From: Chitinophaga eiseniae
GTDB lineage: Bacteria > Bacteroidota > Bacteroidia > Chitinophagales > Chitinophagaceae
Direction: 5' to 3'
DNA: 64,000 nucleotides
Assembly: GCF_012641265.1 (NCBI RefSeq)
Contig: NZ_JABAHZ010000006.1
Span: 248,001 to 312,000, forward strand
Shown here: piece after piece, positions 17,483-25,315 of the stretch
Layout: each line of letters opens with the position of its first letter
Position numbering within the stretch: position 1 is the stretch's first letter
The notes under the pieces: model-generated
The model's input: the letters and a program-made list of their open reading frames with translations, nothing else
What the model was told of the DNA's origin: nothing
Database searches by the model: none
Program-made: the position numbers and the translations under genes

Positions 17483-20400
17483 TTAGAATCTGAAATTAAT
17501 GTTGAACAGGTACTGGCGGTTATTCGGATATTTAAAATCCGATACCCCTGGCATCACCTGGGAACCGGGCGTGATCGTGGTTTGCGGGTCCTGTCCGAGG
17601 AAATTGGTAAACGTGTGTACATTGTCGGCTGTAAAGCCTACTGTAATGCCGTTCAGTTTCATCCTGGTTACCAGCGCATGCGGCAGCTCGTAGCTCAGGC
17701 TGATATTACGCAGGGCGAGGAAACTCCCGTCTTTCAAAAAGCGGGTAGATGTTTGGGTGGAGTTAGCCGAATTTTGCGGACTGGGCTCCGTAGCATCATC
17801 ACCCGGCTTAGCCCAGGTACTGCTGCCTTTGGGCAGGTTCACCTGGTTGTAGTAAGGTTCATTACCATCGTTTTCAACGAAACGCAGGTTGTTGCTATAC
17901 ACTTTATTGCCCGACAGGAAATAGATATTCACACCCAGCGAAATACCGTTGTAGGTAAAAGTATTGGTCATCCCTCCCTGGAATTTAGGCAGCGCGGAAC
18001 CCACTTCCTGGTAGGTAGCACTGGCATAATCGGAAGTAGCTTTGGTAGTACCATCTTTGTTCACCACTTCCCACAACGGCGCGCCCGTTTGTTTATCTAC
18101 CCCCAGCCATTTAGGCATGTAAAATTCATAGAGATTGCCGCCATTGCGGTATATCTGCGAAATACTCCAGGTGGATTGCGTATTGATAATATTAGCGGGG
18201 AATTTTTGCAATTTGTTGGTATTGAAGTTGATATTGAAGTCGGTGCTCCATTGAAACTTGCCACTGCGGATGTTAACGGAACTCAATCCCAGCTCTACCC
18301 CGTTATTCACCAGCTCACCCACGTTCTGCCATTTGGTTTCAAAGCCTACTGATAAAGGCTGGGATACCTGCAGCAACAGGTTTTTGGTAACGTTGTTATA
18401 CACATCTACGCTCAGGTCGATCCGTTTAAACAGGCTGATGTCAACACCGCCATTCCATTGATATTTGCTTTCCCAGGTAAGGTCCGGGCTTGGTAACTGA
18501 GAGGGCGTAGCAGCGCTTTGCCCATTATACTGGCTGGCCAGTGAAAACAGTGCCAGGTAGCGCGACGACCCGATGTCCTGCGTACCGGTAACCCCATAGC
18601 TAGCCCTTAGTTTCACGTTAGTGAAAATGTGATTATCTCTCAAAAAATCTTCATTACTCATTAACCAGGCGGCCGACACCGAAGGGAAGGAAGCATACCG
18701 GTTGCCGGAAGGAAAATTGGAAGAACCATCTACCCGGAAGGAACCGGTGAGGAAATATTTATCCTGGAAACTGTAGTTTACCTGGGAAATAAAAGACTGT
18801 ATGATGGCTTCATTCAGGCTGCCAGATACCTGCTGGTTATTAGCCACCGTATTCAGCACTTTTAGCCCTACCGGCAATCCCTTACCAGAAGCGCCCATCA
18901 CATCGGTATTGCTGCCCTCAAAGGCAACGCCTGCAAGGCCGCTGATATGATGATCACCCCGATGAAAATCGACCTTCAACAAGTTGTTGGATACATATCC
19001 ATAGTTGAGCGTACTCAGTTCACTCAAATAGCCGGTAGCATGATATTGCCCGGCTACCAATGGCGAATACCAGGTTTTGTTTTTATTATATCCCAATGAT
19101 AAGCGGTTGGTGCTCACAAAAGACAACCAATTGGTAATACCGATGTTCAATCCCATATCATAGTTCACATCAAAATTCTTGTAAGGATGTTCTGAATTGT
19201 TGATCGTATGAATCGGGTTTACCTTATCGCGCGACCACCATTTGAACGCGGCATTGCCATCTACGTACAATGGTTTTCCCATACTGTCGTACGGATTATC
19301 CCAGGGCATGTTCAGAAACGCATAGTACATATCGTTGTAGTCGTATGTTTTGCCAAAAGAACCGCTGAGGTTAATGTTGTTGGTGAGACTGATCCGCGGA
19401 GAGAAATGATAGGTAGAATTGGCTCTCAGGTTTACCCGTTGGTAGTTGGTATTCATGAAAGTGCCTTTCTCATTGTAGTAAGACAAGCCCAGGTAATAAT
19501 CGGCTTTCTCTGTTTTGCCGGCGGCCGACAGGTATATGTTTTGCATGGGTGCGCGGCGAAACATGTCTGTGAGCCAGTTGTAATTTTGATTGCGGAGCGA
19601 CAAGGGCCGTTCGTTATAAAACTTGAGCAGGTCTATTTTATAGGAGTTGTTGGTAGCACCGGGAATATAGTCGCGGTAATATTCTTTTTGCCGCTCATAC
19701 AATTCACTGCCATTCATCATATCCATTGTTCCGAAGTCGGGTGTACGGAAACCGGTGGTGATCTTTGCCTGGAATTGTGTTTTGCCCGATACGGCTCTTT
19801 TGGTGGTGATGATGATCACCCCTGCGTTGGCCTGGGAACCGTACATGGCGGTGGCGCCGGCATCTTTCAATACCGTTACACTTTCAATATCGTTAGGGTC
19901 GTAGTTGCCGCCAATGATACCATCTACCACTACCAGTGGACTCTGCGAAGCATTGACCGAAGAAATACCACGGAGGCGGATTTCGGCAGCAGCACCGGGA
20001 ACGCCGGAGCTGCTTACTACCTGCAGCCCCGATACCTTTCCCTGCAACATGGTTCCCACATCGTTGGTGGTAACGTCTTTCAATTTTGCGGCGTTAACTA
20101 CGGTAACAGCGCTGGTTAATTCACTTTTTTTCTTATCGGAATAACCCACTACCACCACCTGGTCGAGCTGACTGCTGCCGGTTTTCAGGATCACCTGCAT
20201 GCCAGGATGAGCGGGGAGTTCCTGTTTATCGTAACCGGTATAGGTAAAGATGAGTATTTCACCGGGATTGGCGGCCACCGTAAATAGCCCCGCTGCATTC
20301 GTAGCATTACCGCGGCTGGTGCCTTTTACCAGGATGGTAGCCCCGGGCAGGGGCATTCCATCGGCCGATCGTACGGCGCCGCTTATTTTCCCGATAGTAT

Positions 20401-20791
20401 CTGTGGGCGGGGGAACAGTAGCCGGGGGCGATATAGGGCGAATCACAAAAACCCCATTGCTCACGGTAAAAGTAACTGGCTGGTGTTGCAGGCATTGCTC
20501 CAGCACCGTTTCCACATTGGCATTGTTAACGTGCAGGGTAACAGGCACCGTATTTTTCAGCACCGATTCATTGTATACAATAGTGGCGCCCGACTGCAGG
20601 ATTATTTCTGCAAATACTTTCTGTAACGGCATGTTTTTCACAGAGAGTGTGACTTGTTGTGAAAAACTCCTGGCGCTTACATGTAAGCAGGTTACCAGGA
20701 TAAGCCAGGTGGTCATTTTCATCACCCGCAAAATTTTGGTTAATAAAAGTCCCTTGGGGAGAAAAGGTATCTCCTTAAATTTTAAATACAT
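17483..20791 (-). CDS. SusC/RagA-family TonB-dependent receptor with STN domain
   Basis: About 1102 residues. The open frame reaches a TTG at 20896, but the ATG at 20791 (MYLKFKEIPFLPKG) gives a proper start with a hydrophobic signal segment (MTTWLILVTCLHVSARSFS). Order: signal; STN domain (~45-110, PLQKVFAEIILQSGATIVYNES); carboxypeptidase-D regulatory-like domain (~135-210, GAVRSADGMPLPGATILVKG); TonB box/plug (VVVVGYSDKKKSELTSAV, EIRLRGISSVNASQSPLVVVDG, ANAGVIIITTKR); barrel ending FNINFRF. It works with the SusD 10 bases downstream, and the STN domain should signal to the FecR encoded upstream. Confidence 0.93.
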   Translation of the reverse strand: MYLKFKEIPFLPKGLLLTKILRVMKMTTWLILVTCLHVSARSFSQQVTLSVKNMPLQKVFAEIILQSGATIVYNESVLKNTVPVTLHVNNANVETVLEQCLQHQPVTFTVSNGVFVIRPISPPATVPPPTDTIGKISGAVRSADGMPLPGATILVKGTSRGNATNAAGLFTVAANPGEILIFTYTGYDKQELPAHPGMQVILKTGSSQLDQVVVVGYSDKKKSELTSAVTVVNAAKLKDVTTNDVGTMLQGKVSGLQVVSSSGVPGAAAEIRLRGISSVNASQSPLVVVDGIIGGNYDPNDIESVTVLKDAGATAMYGSQANAGVIIITTKRAVSGKTQFQAKITTGFRTPDFGTMDMMNGSELYERQKEYYRDYIPGATNNSYKIDLLKFYNERPLSLRNQNYNWLTDMFRRAPMQNIYLSAAGKTEKADYYLGLSYYNEKGTFMNTNYQRVNLRANSTYHFSPRISLTNNINLSGSFGKTYDYNDMYYAFLNMPWDNPYDSMGKPLYVDGNAAFKWWSRDKVNPIHTINNSEHPYKNFDVNYDMGLNIGITNWLSFVSTNRLSLGYNKNKTWYSPLVAGQYHATGYLSELSTLNYGYVSNNLLKVDFHRGDHHISGLAGVAFEGSNTDVMGASGKGLPVGLKVLNTVANNQQVSGSLNEAIIQSFISQVNYSFQDKYFLTGSFRVDGSSNFPSGNRYASFPSVSAAWLMSNEDFLRDNHIFTNVKLRASYGVTGTQDIGSSRYLALFSLASQYNGQSAATPSQLPSPDLTWESKYQWNGGVDISLFKRIDLSVDVYNNVTKNLLLQVSQPLSVGFETKWQNVGELVNNGVELGLSSVNIRSGKFQWSTDFNINFNTNKLQKFPANIINTQSTWSISQIYRNGGNLYEFYMPKWLGVDKQTGAPLWEVVNKDGTTKATSDYASATYQEVGSALPKFQGGMTNTFTYNGISLGVNIYFLSGNKVYSNNLRFVENDGNEPYYNQVNLPKGSSTWAKPGDDATEPSPQNSANSTQTSTRFLKDGSFLALRNISLSYELPHALVTRMKLNGITVGFTADNVHTFTNFLGQDPQTTITPGSQVMPGVSDFKYPNNRQYLFNINFRF

Positions 20792-20926
20792 ACTTTTAAT
20801 AAGGTTTAGAATTCTTAAATGATCTTTCGCTGATCTTACAGGATGCTGGACTTTCGCCGGGGGTGTGTCACCACCTCCGGTTTTTCCATTGTTCAAAAGT
20901 TATTTCATACGTTGCTGTTTACAGGT

Positions 20927-22057
20927 TTACGGTAATACCATTACTTGCTTTCCATTAATTTTAAAATGATTGTTGCCGTTTTCTTCGAGTACGTGCAACA
21001 CGGCTGATAAATTAAGATTCCGGCTGATACCGCCCCCATACAGTTCTTTACCGGGAACGGTGTTATACACAATTTCCACATCATACCAGCGGGCTACCTC
21101 CCGCAGGATAGTAGGGAGATCCATATTATTGAAGACGAACAGGCCATTTTTCCAGGCCATAATTTTATTCACATCGGCGGTGCTGATGCGTAGTTTCCCT
21201 GCTGTGGGCGACCACACCGCCTGCTGTCCCGGCTGCAATATTTTATCATGCACTTTTATCTTGCCATCGAGCAGGGTAGCATTTACAGTAGGTTCATCGG
21301 CGTATGCCATTACATCAAAGCGGGTACCCAGCACCTGTACTTCCATGTCGTTGGTTTGTACGTGGAAGGGCTGGGTAGCGTTGGGCGCAATTTCAAAATA
21401 GGCCTGGCCCGTGAGCAGTACCTTCCTGTCTGTGCCTTTGAAGGCGGTGGGATAACGTAGAGAGGACGCAGAATTGAGCCATACTTTGGTACCGTCAGGT
21501 AACGTAACCTGGTACTGGCCGCCCCGGGGAACGCTGAGGGTGTTATACACCACTTCTCCGGCGCTGCCATTGGCCTGGTAGTCCAATTGCCCGGGAGAAC
21601 GCTTTACTACGCGAGCACCGCCCTGCTGGCTCAATGCGCCGTTGGCGGCATCATCCAGGGCAATAGTGCTGCCATCGCCCAGGGTGAGCAGGGCTTTCTT
21701 TTGGGCGGGCGCAATTTCCCCGGCAGGGATATGAACCGCCATCTCATTTTTGGGTATAACCTTATACCGATGCCATAAAGCGATACTGCCGGCAGCAGCA
21801 ATCAACAGCGCCACTGTAGCAGCCACTGCGTAACGGCGGTAGCGAGGCATTACTTTGATGGGCGCTTCCGGTTGCATAACGGGCAACAGCCTGCATAACA
21901 GGCGTTGTTTCAATTGCGCAGGATCTTCTCCCGGCTCCAGTGGCAACGGTACTTCGTTATCATCAAAGCTGTGATACCAGTCTTCCAGCGCACTCGTTTC
22001 TTCCGGCGTAGCGCGGCCTTTCAGGTAACGTTGAATCAGGTCTTTCAGGTGCTGCAT
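20927..22057 (-). CDS. FecR-family anti-sigma factor
   Basis: 376 residues. The N-terminal RYLKGRATPEETSALEDWY is the sigma-interaction region. A membrane segment lies at ~105-122 (AVAATVALLIAAAGSIALW). The periplasmic FecR domain shows VPRGGQYQVTLPDGTKVWLNSASSLRYP and KVLLTGQAYFEIAPN..PFHV, followed by the DUF4974 C-terminus (LPTILREVARWYDVEIVYN). It pairs with the ECF gene 54 bases upstream and with the SusC 135 bases downstream. Confidence 0.93.
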   Translation of the reverse strand: MQHLKDLIQRYLKGRATPEETSALEDWYHSFDDNEVPLPLEPGEDPAQLKQRLLCRLLPVMQPEAPIKVMPRYRRYAVAATVALLIAAAGSIALWHRYKVIPKNEMAVHIPAGEIAPAQKKALLTLGDGSTIALDDAANGALSQQGGARVVKRSPGQLDYQANGSAGEVVYNTLSVPRGGQYQVTLPDGTKVWLNSASSLRYPTAFKGTDRKVLLTGQAYFEIAPNATQPFHVQTNDMEVQVLGTRFDVMAYADEPTVNATLLDGKIKVHDKILQPGQQAVWSPTAGKLRISTADVNKIMAWKNGLFVFNNMDLPTILREVARWYDVEIVYNTVPGKELYGGGISRNLNLSAVLHVLEENGNNHFKINGKQVMVLP

Positions 22058-22111
22058 ATAGGTAGAGTACAGAAATACAGCGATAACCCTTAGTGTGGGG
22101 AGATATTTTTT

Positions 22112-22669
22112 TTAGAAGAAGAAGGAAAAATAAGGGTATACATCTTTCAGGCGTATCCGCAGGTGTTTCAATGCCTTGGTGAGATGGGCTTCCACTGTTT
22201 TTTCGGATAGCTGGAGGGCGGCGGCAATTTCTTTATTGCTGTATTGATCGCGGCGGCTGTATAAAAATACCAGGCGGCATTTTTCAGGTAATTCGTCAAT
22301 GGCATTCCCCAGTCTCTGCTGCAGCCGGTAAAAATCGAGCAGGTCGCTGTCTGGCGTGGATACCAGCTGCTGTACATCCGGATTATCGAGTGGCTGATCT
22401 GGTAATAAGCGGCTGATCTGGCGGAATACGGCATAACGGGTGGCGGTGGCCAGGTAACCGGAGAGATGGCGTATGTCGAGTTCTTTACGTCGCACCCAGA
22501 GGCTGGCCAATACTTCCTGTACTACATCTTCTGCGGCGGTACGTATACGTAGGCGATTATAGGCAATGGCATATAGCTTTTCCCAGTAGCGATGAAATAT
22601 CTCGGTATAAGCAGCTTCATCGGCCTGTTGTAGTCGTTGCAATAGCGCTATGTCACTTAGTTCGTGCAA
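22112..22669 (-). CDS. ECF RNA polymerase sigma factor, Bacteroidota FecI-like group, TTG start
   Basis: 185 residues: region 2 (AYTEIFHRYWEKLYAIAYNRL, AAEDVVQEVLASLW) and region 4 (LPEKCRLVFLYSRRDQYSNKEIAAALQLSEKTVEAHLTKALKHLR). The only suitable start is TTG at 22669: no ATG or GTG precedes it in frame, and an AGAGGGA Shine-Dalgarno-like sequence stands 3-9 bases upstream, unusual for this genome. It is the first gene of the second Sus-type locus. The gene begins only 60 bases after the prfH stop, with the prfH terminator between them. Confidence 0.92.
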   Translation of the reverse strand: MHELSDIALLQRLQQADEAAYTEIFHRYWEKLYAIAYNRLRIRTAAEDVVQEVLASLWVRRKELDIRHLSGYLATATRYAVFRQISRLLPDQPLDNPDVQQLVSTPDSDLLDFYRLQQRLGNAIDELPEKCRLVFLYSRRDQYSNKEIAAALQLSEKTVEAHLTKALKHLRIRLKDVYPYFSFFF

Positions 22670-22701
22670 GTATCCCTCTTTGCAATAAATGTAATAAAAA
22701 A

Positions 22702-22726
22702 AGCAGAAAGCTTTAAGCTTTCTGCT
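22702..22726 (-). terminator. Intrinsic terminator of rtcB-prfH
   Basis: 12-bp perfect inverted repeat AGCAGAAAGCTT / AAGCTTTCTGCT around a single base, followed on the minus strand by TTTTTTTATT. It lies 4 bases after the prfH stop. The stem is built of AAGCnnn heptads, the same unit seen in the long hairpin at 27260-27369. Confidence 0.85.
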
Positions 22727-22729
22727 CCT

Positions 22730-23344
22730 CTACAGCCTTTCCCGGATCACCTTCACGGCCTGTCCTCTTTCCAGCTCGTTGTGTTCCTGCCAGCGGTCCT
22801 GCTGCTGGCCTACGAGCCTGGTAGTTTGCCAGGCCAGGAACTTCGCTTCAAGACGTTGGAGGCATAGCTGTTTATTTTGCAGCTGTGAGCGGCTGTCCAT
22901 GGCCAGTACCTGCAAGCCACTGGGAAGATGCGTGCCCCTCACAGCGGTTTCCACTTTATTCACATGCTGGCCTCCTGGTCCGGAAGCGCGGCAGGCTTCC
23001 AGTACTACGTCTTTCACATTCCACGACAACTGTTGTTGTACATCGAATACCGACACACCGGCAAACCAGTTTTTGCGTTTGTGAAATTTACGGTAGGGAC
23101 TGGGAGAAACCCATTGCACCGTTCCCTCCCACTCTTTGATAAAGGCCGGGAGGCGTTCGCCCTGGGCCAGCAGTGTGGCGGATGACAGGGTGCCTTGCAG
23201 GTCGCCTTTTATGTTTTCCAGTACTTCCAGGGAGATGCCCGCCGCACGGCCCTGCTTCAGCATCAGTTCCTGTACCCGGGCCACTACCCTGCTACATTCT
23301 GCAGGGCCGCGGCCGGAAGTGATTTGTATAATTGCCTTGTCCAT
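22730..23344 (-). CDS. prfH: Peptide chain release factor-like protein PrfH
   Basis: 204 residues, far shorter than RF1/RF2 (~360). It has the domain-3 GGQ loop as SGPGGQHVNKVETAVR (GGQ at 124-126), which triggers peptidyl-tRNA hydrolysis, and the following basic SRSQLQNKQLCLQRLEAK helix. It lacks RF1/RF2 domain 1 and their PxT/SPF stop-codon-reading motifs. The N-terminal ITSGRGPAECSRVVARVQE is typical for PrfH. Known work on PrfH-RtcB pairs indicates that PrfH releases peptides from ribosomes stalled by 16S rRNA decoding-centre cleavage and RtcB then reseals the rRNA. The ATG lies 4 bases after the rtcB stop: a two-gene operon. Confidence 0.93.
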   Translation of the reverse strand: MDKAIIQITSGRGPAECSRVVARVQELMLKQGRAAGISLEVLENIKGDLQGTLSSATLLAQGERLPAFIKEWEGTVQWVSPSPYRKFHKRKNWFAGVSVFDVQQQLSWNVKDVVLEACRASGPGGQHVNKVETAVRGTHLPSGLQVLAMDSRSQLQNKQLCLQRLEAKFLAWQTTRLVGQQQDRWQEHNELERGQAVKVIRERL

Positions 23345-23348
23345 GTCA

Positions 23349-24749
23349 TTAATCTTTATTCATTCTTACAATAGCGGGCATAAAACGGCCCTCGATGTCG
23401 ATCAGTTCCTGCTGGGCGTTGATCACTGCTTCGATGTCTTTATACGCCAGCGGATTTTCTTCTACGCTGCCACCAATAAGGGTAACGCCTGCGTTGGCCA
23501 GCATTTTCTTCATACCCGATACGGTCATGTTTTCTTTGGCGCGCTTACGGCTCATGGCCCTGCCTGCGCCGTGGGAAGCGGAGTATAACGCTTGCTCCAC
23601 GCCCTTCCCTTTTACGAGGTAGGCCGCCGAGCACATGCTGCCGGGAATGATACCCATTTCGCCGGCATGCGCAGGGGTAGCCCCTTTGCGGTGAATGATA
23701 ACCCGTTGACCGTTGGGCAGGGTATCCTCCCAGGCAAAATTGTGGTGATTTTCAATGGTGGCCAGTGCCTCCAGGCCCAGCGCCTTCATCAGATTAGCGT
23801 GAATCCGGTCGTGACAGGCTTTGGCATAATCGCCGGCCAGGTTCATGGCCAGCCAATACTCCTGACCGGCCTCACTGTGGAGGTCCAGCCAGGCCAGTTG
23901 CTGTGCCGACCGTGGCAGCTTACAGCTATCCATAGCGATGCGGGTATAATGCTGCGCGATATTGGCGCCCAGGCCCCGGCTACCGGAATGCGACAACAAC
24001 GCCAGGTATTGCTTTGGCGGCAGTTGCAGCGCATTGTCTTCCGCCATTTCTATCAACCCAAATTCTACAAAGTGATTACCACTACCAGACGATCCCAGCT
24101 GACGCGCTGCTTTGATCTGTAATTTCCGCAGCAGCTCGATCGATTGAAACGCAGGATCATCAAGCACTTCATGCGATTGCTCGAAGGGTAGTCCTCCTTC
24201 CATGCCAAAGTGAGTATAGTCTTTCAATGCCACTTTTACCTGGTGGGAAAAGCGTTTCAGGAAACTCTCCCCTTCTGCAAAAATGGTGAGCGCCATCCGG
24301 CAACCGATGTCTACGCCTACGGCGAAAGGCAGTACGGCATTATCTACTGCCAGCACGCCGCCGATGGGAAGTCCGTAGCCGGTGTGCGCATCGGGCATTA
24401 AAGCCCCCTGCACCGTAACCGGCAGCGACATGGCCACTTCCATTTGTTGCTTGGCCGAACGCTCAATTTCCTTGCTGCCATATACTTTCAGTTGCCCTGC
24501 TTTTTCCAGCAGCTCATAACTTTGAAAATGGCATTCCACCGGTTCATCCATAAAGGTGGCGGCAATCTTACCCAGTATTTCATCTCCGTGGTAAGCTGCA
24601 GGATCTGCTTTGATGGCTGTTAGCAGCGCCATCAGGTCTGCCTTGCCGGTATGTTTAAAATGTTTGGAAATAGTATTGATAACAAGGCTTCTGGCCCTGT
24701 CGTTGGTATAACCTATTTTACTTAGTTCTTTTGTTTTTATACTGCCCAT
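23349..24749 (-). CDS. rtcB: RtcB-family GTP-dependent RNA ligase (PrfH-associated)
   Basis: About 466 residues, typical of RtcB. Motifs: LMPDAHTGYGLPIGGVLA, the metal-site VGVDIGCRMAL with the conserved Cys, SGNHFVEFG, LLSHSGSRGLG, NHHNFAWE, GATPAHAGEMGIIPGSM, and YSASHGAGRAMSR, whose His (about residue 393) takes GMP. The enzyme joins 2',3'-cyclic-phosphate or 3'-phosphate ends to 5'-OH RNA ends. The in-frame region reaches 24797 but the ATG at 24749 (MGSIKTKELSKIG) is chosen by family alignment. Operonic with prfH, so the substrate is probably cleaved 16S rRNA. The upstream 360 bases form a structured leader. Confidence 0.93.
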   Translation of the reverse strand: MGSIKTKELSKIGYTNDRARSLVINTISKHFKHTGKADLMALLTAIKADPAAYHGDEILGKIAATFMDEPVECHFQSYELLEKAGQLKVYGSKEIERSAKQQMEVAMSLPVTVQGALMPDAHTGYGLPIGGVLAVDNAVLPFAVGVDIGCRMALTIFAEGESFLKRFSHQVKVALKDYTHFGMEGGLPFEQSHEVLDDPAFQSIELLRKLQIKAARQLGSSGSGNHFVEFGLIEMAEDNALQLPPKQYLALLSHSGSRGLGANIAQHYTRIAMDSCKLPRSAQQLAWLDLHSEAGQEYWLAMNLAGDYAKACHDRIHANLMKALGLEALATIENHHNFAWEDTLPNGQRVIIHRKGATPAHAGEMGIIPGSMCSAAYLVKGKGVEQALYSASHGAGRAMSRKRAKENMTVSGMKKMLANAGVTLIGGSVEENPLAYKDIEAVINAQQELIDIEGRFMPAIVRMNKD

Positions 24750-24782
24750 AAAATGGTGATTGTAGTATGTATAATTGTTGCG

Positions 24783-24818
24783 GGGCGGGCATAGCACGCC
24801 CTCTGGGCGCGGGCGCCC
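24783..24818 (-). promoter_or_regulatory. Tandem GC-rich hairpins in the rtcB leader
   Basis: Two adjacent hairpins in an otherwise AT-rich leader, 34-69 bases upstream of the rtcB ATG: GGGCG/CGCCC with an inner GC/GC pair and ATA loop (24783-24801), and GGGCGC-gg-GCGCCC (24805-24818). The arms are mutually compatible (GGGCG with either CGCCC), so alternative folds are possible. Possible attenuator or translational control element. Confidence 0.4.
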
Positions 24819-25017
24819 ATTGTAATATGGTGATGAAGCAACTGCTGGGTGAGGCGTGATGGGGCAAACAATATCCTAACGTATACGCTTATACGATATC
24901 CTGTTACAGCCGGAAAATTATTATAAAATATGGCTGTATATACGATCTTGATTTATACTATCTTGTATAAACAATCGGGTAATGTAATGCAGGAAAATAC
25001 GAGCAATAACAAGGCGT

Positions 25018-25033
25018 TTGCCTGATCAGGCAA
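25018..25033. promoter_or_regulatory. 16-bp perfect palindrome upstream of rtcB
   Basis: TTGCCTGATCAGGCAA is a perfect palindrome, the size of a dimeric regulator's operator. It lies downstream of the predicted minus-strand start site, a position suited to a roadblock or RNA hairpin, and its centre contains the stop codon of the possible leader ORF. No regulator is assigned. Confidence 0.4.
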
Positions 25034-25070
25034 GCAGCAGTGCGGGTGATATGTGGGTACGTTCTGTCAT
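25026..25070 (-). CDS. Possible 14-residue leader peptide upstream of rtcB
   Basis: ATG at 25070 preceded by AAGGAATC, a fair Shine-Dalgarno for this genome, encodes MTERTHISPALLLA and stops at TGA inside the 16-bp palindrome. It lies about 38 bases after the predicted transcription start. Short frames arise by chance; the case rests only on promoter, SD and palindrome coincidence. Confidence 0.2.
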   Translation of the reverse strand: MTERTHISPALLLA

Positions 25071-25114
25071 GATTCCTTGTAATTTTAAACGATGAAGAAT
25101 AAGGAATTCGGGTG

Positions 25115-25144
25115 CAAAGATATGGTTATTTTCCAAATACCAAA
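25115..25144 (-). promoter_or_regulatory. Bacteroidota-type promoter for the rtcB-prfH unit
   Basis: On the minus strand, TATCTTTG (25122-25115) fits TAnnTTTG, with TTTG (25144-25141) 18 bases upstream as the -33 box. This is the best promoter in the intergenic region and would give a ~360-base untranslated leader to rtcB. Confidence 0.55.
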
Positions 25145-25236
25145 TTCCTTTTTTTATCATAGTAATTTCCCGGTAAATAAAACAGATTTTAACATTTCCA
25201 CCCACGATAAAAAGCTGTTTATAAGCGCGCATGCCG

Positions 25237-25244
25237 TAAATTTG
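25237..25244 (+). promoter_or_regulatory. -7 promoter element for the TetR-ABC1 operon
   Basis: TAAATTTG matches TAnnTTTG, 71 bases upstream of the ATG at 25316. The -33 region (CTGTTT around 25215-25220) is only a weak match. Confidence 0.45.
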
Positions 25245-25315
25245 TATGCGCCCGCACTATTAACCTCCGGTACCAATCCGGACGGGCTTATTCAACAACC
25301 GTAAACCTTTTTTTT

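Larger units (their letters stand above)
24750..25315. other. 566-base divergent intergenic region (rtcB leader and TetR promoter)
   Basis: Holds a minus-strand promoter at 25115-25144, a possible 14-codon leader ORF, a 16-bp palindrome and two GC-rich hairpins on the rtcB side, and a plus-strand -7 element for the TetR gene. Also seen: AAGGAATT at 25101 and AATTCCTT at 25143 as an inverted pair flanking the minus-strand promoter. No longer gene is credible. Confidence 0.55.

Noticed and set aside
17459..18352. 297-codon plus-strand frame opposite SusC
   Set aside because: Antisense to a full-length TonB receptor gene with no recognisable domain; shadow.
25026..25232. 68-codon minus-strand frame upstream of rtcB
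   Set aside because: Most of it lies upstream of the predicted promoter and it has no motif; only its last 14 codons are kept as a low-confidence leader peptide.
24750..25315. Sigma-54 promoter and RtcR-type control of rtcB
   Set aside because: No GG-N10-GC -24/-12 pattern was found on the rtcB side, and no RtcR-like activator gene is present.
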